Below are positions 61,846-64,000 of a stretch of 64,000 bases of DNA, one piece after another. The DNA lies in NCBI RefSeq assembly GCF_010537335.1, contig NZ_AP019711.1, positions 1,674,001-1,738,000 of the forward strand. The letters run 5' to 3'. Made by a program: the position numbers and the translations under genes. Position 1 is the first letter of the stretch, and every line of letters starts with the position of its first letter. Below the pieces are notes generated by a model. The model saw only the letters and a program-made list of their open reading frames with translations. It made no database searches and was not told the origin of the DNA. The DNA is from Amedibacterium intestinale. Lineage in GTDB: Bacteria; Bacillota_I; Bacilli_A; Erysipelotrichales; Erysipelotrichaceae.

Positions 61846-63291
61846 ATGCAAGACTTTACCAATTGCGAAGCTTCTATTTGCACAATCTTCAATCTGGATT
61901 CATCGATTTTAGAATCCTGTTCCTGTATTAGACGAAATGAACAGACGATCATCGATGTAAAGCTTTTGGATTCTCGACCAGCTTGTCCTGAATGTGGAAA
62001 TCCCATCACGAAGATCAAGGGATATGTGACCAAGACCATCCAGCATTCATTACTGGCCGATAAAAAATGTGTTCTTCAATACCATGCCAGGCGATATATC
62101 TGCCCAATATGCCACAAAACGTTCTATGAATACAATCCTTTCGTCTTCCAGAACATGAAGATTTCTTCAGATCTGATGCTTCAGATCCTCAAGGACTTGC
62201 AAGAACCTGGCGAAACCTTTACCCACGCAGCTAAGAGATATCATATTTCTCCAACTTCTGTTTCATCGATCTTCGATTCGGTTGTTTCGATTCCAAGGGC
62301 AAAACTGCCAGAAATCATGTGCACAGATGAAAACTATGCCTTTCATTCCAAAACACAAAACAGTAAGTACATCTGTCTTTTGATCGATCAGACCAATGGG
62401 CGGCCAATCGATATCTTGCCTAGTCGACGATATGAATATTTGGATAAGTACTTCTCAAATATACCAAAATATGAAATAGATCAGGTCCATATCATGATTA
62501 CGGATATGTACGAACCATACCGCAGGATCATTAAAAAACATTTCAAAAATGCGATTCATGTGGTCGACCATTATCATGTTTCACAGGAACTGCACCGCAG
62601 AGTGGACAGGGTTCGCTTAAGGATCATGAACCCCCTGCGATGCATCAACACATCGAAACGCACCCAGGAACAAGAAGAAAACTATTATCTGTTAAAACAC
62701 AAGAACGGACTCCTGTTCAAGCACTTTACAAGATCTAAAGGCGCCGATGGAAAACCACTTTTCGATATTTTAAGACCAAAAGAATATAATAAGGTTCTAA
62801 AACGATATATGAACCCATACGATTATGCCAATGCGCTTGTATCTATTCATCCGGATATAAACACGGCCTGGGAATTAAAGGATGAACTTACGGATTTCTA
62901 TGTCTCGAACACACTTGAAACGGCACCTGCTGCTTTGAAAAAAGTCATTACCGATTTCAGAGAAAGCAATGTAGAAGAAATGGTCAAGTTTAGTTACACA
63001 TTAGCCAACTGGCAAACCGAGATCATCAATTCTTTCTACATAGCCAAAACCGAATACAAGCTCTCGAGAAAGACAGGACAAATCACTGTCGGATATAAAA
63101 GGCTCAACAACGCACTGATGGAACGACTCAACGGAACCGTCAAGCTGATTACCAAGGCAGCCAACGGATATACCAATTGGGAACGATTCCGTAACCGATG
63201 CATGTTGGTCCTTGAAAAAGGCATAGAATTTGCGATCGACGAGAAAGACAAAAGCGTAAAGATGGTCGAAAAAAAGGAGCCCACCACCTAG
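61846..63291 (+). CDS. ISL3 family transposase
   Basis: A 481-residue DDE transposase, clearly related to the one at 12890 but far from identical. The zinc ribbon is CPECGNPIT with CPICHKTFYEYNPF (about 45-95). The catalytic core shows MCTDENYAFH, HVVDHYHVSQELHRRVDRVR (the family DxxH region) and ALMERLNGTVK, followed by NGYTNWERFRNR. AGGAGGTG lies eight bases before the ATG, a much better ribosome site than in the first element. The frame is intact. Confidence 0.9.
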   Translation: MQDFTNCEASICTIFNLDSSILESCSCIRRNEQTIIDVKLLDSRPACPECGNPITKIKGYVTKTIQHSLLADKKCVLQYHARRYICPICHKTFYEYNPFVFQNMKISSDLMLQILKDLQEPGETFTHAAKRYHISPTSVSSIFDSVVSIPRAKLPEIMCTDENYAFHSKTQNSKYICLLIDQTNGRPIDILPSRRYEYLDKYFSNIPKYEIDQVHIMITDMYEPYRRIIKKHFKNAIHVVDHYHVSQELHRRVDRVRLRIMNPLRCINTSKRTQEQEENYYLLKHKNGLLFKHFTRSKGADGKPLFDILRPKEYNKVLKRYMNPYDYANALVSIHPDINTAWELKDELTDFYVSNTLETAPAALKKVITDFRESNVEEMVKFSYTLANWQTEIINSFYIAKTEYKLSRKTGQITVGYKRLNNALMERLNGTVKLITKAANGYTNWERFRNRCMLVLEKGIEFAIDEKDKSVKMVEKKEPTT

Positions 63292-63342
63292 GACAGGTGA
63301 TGAGCCCTTTAGACCCTCTCAACGAAATAGGGTATATGCCGC

Positions 63343-63386
63343 CCCCAAGTAATCTCGAAGATCAAATTCAGCTAACCCCAACTATT
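63343..63386 (-). repeat. Right terminal inverted repeat of the second ISL3-type element
   Basis: CCCCAAGTAATCT (63343-63355) and CTAACCCCAACTATT (63372-63386), inverted copies of the left blocks, with one mismatch in the second. Confidence 0.8.
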
Positions 63387-63501
63387 TTTGGAGCACCAAA
63401 AAAATACCATACCTAAACCCCTATACCTATGGAGGAATATCAAAATAGGAAGATACATTTTATAGAACCCTTAAAACGCCATCCTAGTCAACCACCAAAA
63501 A

Positions 63502-63538
63502 CCCCTTGACATATTCACATTCTTCCTGCCAAGGGGTG
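63502..63538. terminator. Hairpin near the decayed ORF
   Basis: Arms ACCCCTTG (63502-63509) and CAAGGGGT (63531-63538). On the minus strand it is followed by TTTTTGG, so it may end the decayed gene at 63543. Confidence 0.5.
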
Positions 63539-63542
63539 TTAC

Positions 63543-63851
63543 CTATTCAATTTTATAATTCGCGACCTCCTTATACTTTATGTCTTTGTATAAGATATCG
63601 ACCTTTTTCCTTTCTGGTCTTATCAAATTACAATACATATATCGTTAAGTAATATCGTTACTGTATTCCAGAATTATTTCCACATAAGGACTTTTATCCA
63701 ACTGTATCTTCCACGTTACAGGTTTTATATTTCCCCTGCATTTTCCATCTGCCTTATGCTTCTTTTCCCCTGCTTCATTTCTATTATGATCCTGATGTTG
63801 CTTGTACTCTCTAACTATTTTATGATGTACAAATCTTGTCAGTTTTTCCAA
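63543..63851 (-). pseudogene. Probable frameshifted gene fragment of unknown function
   Basis: A 68-codon frame from a TTG start near 63851 ends at 63645 with EYSNDIT. The next frame continues from about 63638 with YCNLIRPERKKVDILYKDI and ends KEVANYKIE at 63543. The parts read like one protein broken by a frameshift near 63640. No ATG start or ribosome site is seen, and I recognise no family. It lies beside the second ISL3-type element. The last 150 bases of the window (63852-64000) show nothing further. Confidence 0.4.
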
Positions 63852-64000
63852 TTCGCAGAGTAAACAGATCTTATAAATAACTTCGTATTCTCATCTCTTC
63901 CATCATTTAAAAGCATGGCTTCATCAAAACACTTTTGTTATTTATCCCTTCCATAGATACCCTCTCAGTCTTGTCTATCTTCCATATATATAGCTCTCAC

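Larger units (their letters stand above)
61101..63390 (+). mobile_element. Second ISL3-type insertion element with a DUF6431 ORF
   Basis: About 2.3 kb with terminal inverted repeats: AATAGTTAGGGTTAG (61105-61119) then AGATTACTTGGGG (61131-61143) on the left, and the reverse complements CCCCAAGTAATCT (63343-63355) and CTAACCCCAACTATT (63372-63386) on the right. The outer bases CAAG/CAAA may extend the repeats. Contents are a DUF6431 ORF and a transposase. No clear target duplication was seen. The left 280 bases hold no other gene. Confidence 0.82.

Noticed and set aside
1-64000. CRISPR arrays, tRNA or rRNA genes, prophage
   Set aside because: No regularly spaced repeats, no tRNA T-arm motif, no rRNA-like stretch and no phage structural genes were seen on reading through; absence by eye is not proof for tRNA genes.

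Overview
The window reads as chromosome of a low-GC, AT-rich Firmicute, most likely a gut-type member of the Erysipelotrichia or a close relative. This is an inference from AT-rich coding, strong GGAGG-type ribosome sites, Firmicutes-style riboregulators (glmS ribozyme, T-box, TPP switch), a SpoIIE-tilS-hpt-ftsH block, an rsmG-noc-parA-parB block of the kind found beside oriC, and many Rpn-type and ISL3-type mobile genes. No rRNA, tRNA or CRISPR array was seen.

Layout. 1-3.2 kb: end of a MATE exporter, ispD, an aminopeptidase P. 3.3-4.8 kb: a decayed and an intact Rpn-family PD-(D/E)XK nuclease gene. 5.0-7.3 kb: glmS behind a glmS ribozyme. 7.3-11.9 kb: an accessory stretch with a small RecF/SMC-like ATPase, a possible broken ORF, a two-helix membrane protein, a frameshifted HipA-like kinase and a ClpC-like protein whose second ATPase domain has decayed. 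12.07-14.57 kb: an ISL3-type element with three ORFs. 14.6-25 kb: a YitT protein, a lipoprotein, then a phosphate block (pstS-pstC-pstA-pstB-phoU, a YibE/F protein and a large surface phosphatase). 25-29 kb: rpiB, a HAD phosphatase and a T-box-controlled amino-acid ABC importer. 29-41 kb: translation and cell-maintenance genes (tsaC, tatD, mnmE, ftsH, hpt, tilS), an MntR-type regulator, SpoIIE, a second MATE exporter and a PemK/MazF-like gene. 41.4-47.2 kb: an oppABCDF peptide importer. 47-57 kb: HD hydrolase, mutT, an oxidoreductase, a second intact Rpn gene, luxS with a small partner, two sodium-coupled transporters, a DUF5662 protein, a cluster of palindromes, and thiT under a TPP switch. 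57.8-61 kb: parB, parA, noc, rsmG. 61.1-63.4 kb: a second ISL3-type element, followed by decayed sequence to the end.

How it fits together. The pst operon, the surface phosphatase and paired TTAACA repeats before pstS form a phosphate-starvation unit. Its PstS appears circularly permuted: the half that is normally C-terminal comes first. Its PstA carries a large extracytoplasmic insert. The two intact Rpn genes, 46 kb apart, share a promoter (TTGTAT, 18 bp, TATAAG-like) and a 3' end with terminator, and the PemK-like gene has the same promoter layout. The two ISL3-type elements share a two-gene plan in which a DUF6431 zinc-ribbon ORF precedes the transposase. The best candidates for new biology are the permuted PstS, the Rpn/PemK shared promoter family, the degenerate ClpC-like protein and the multi-gene ISL3 elements.
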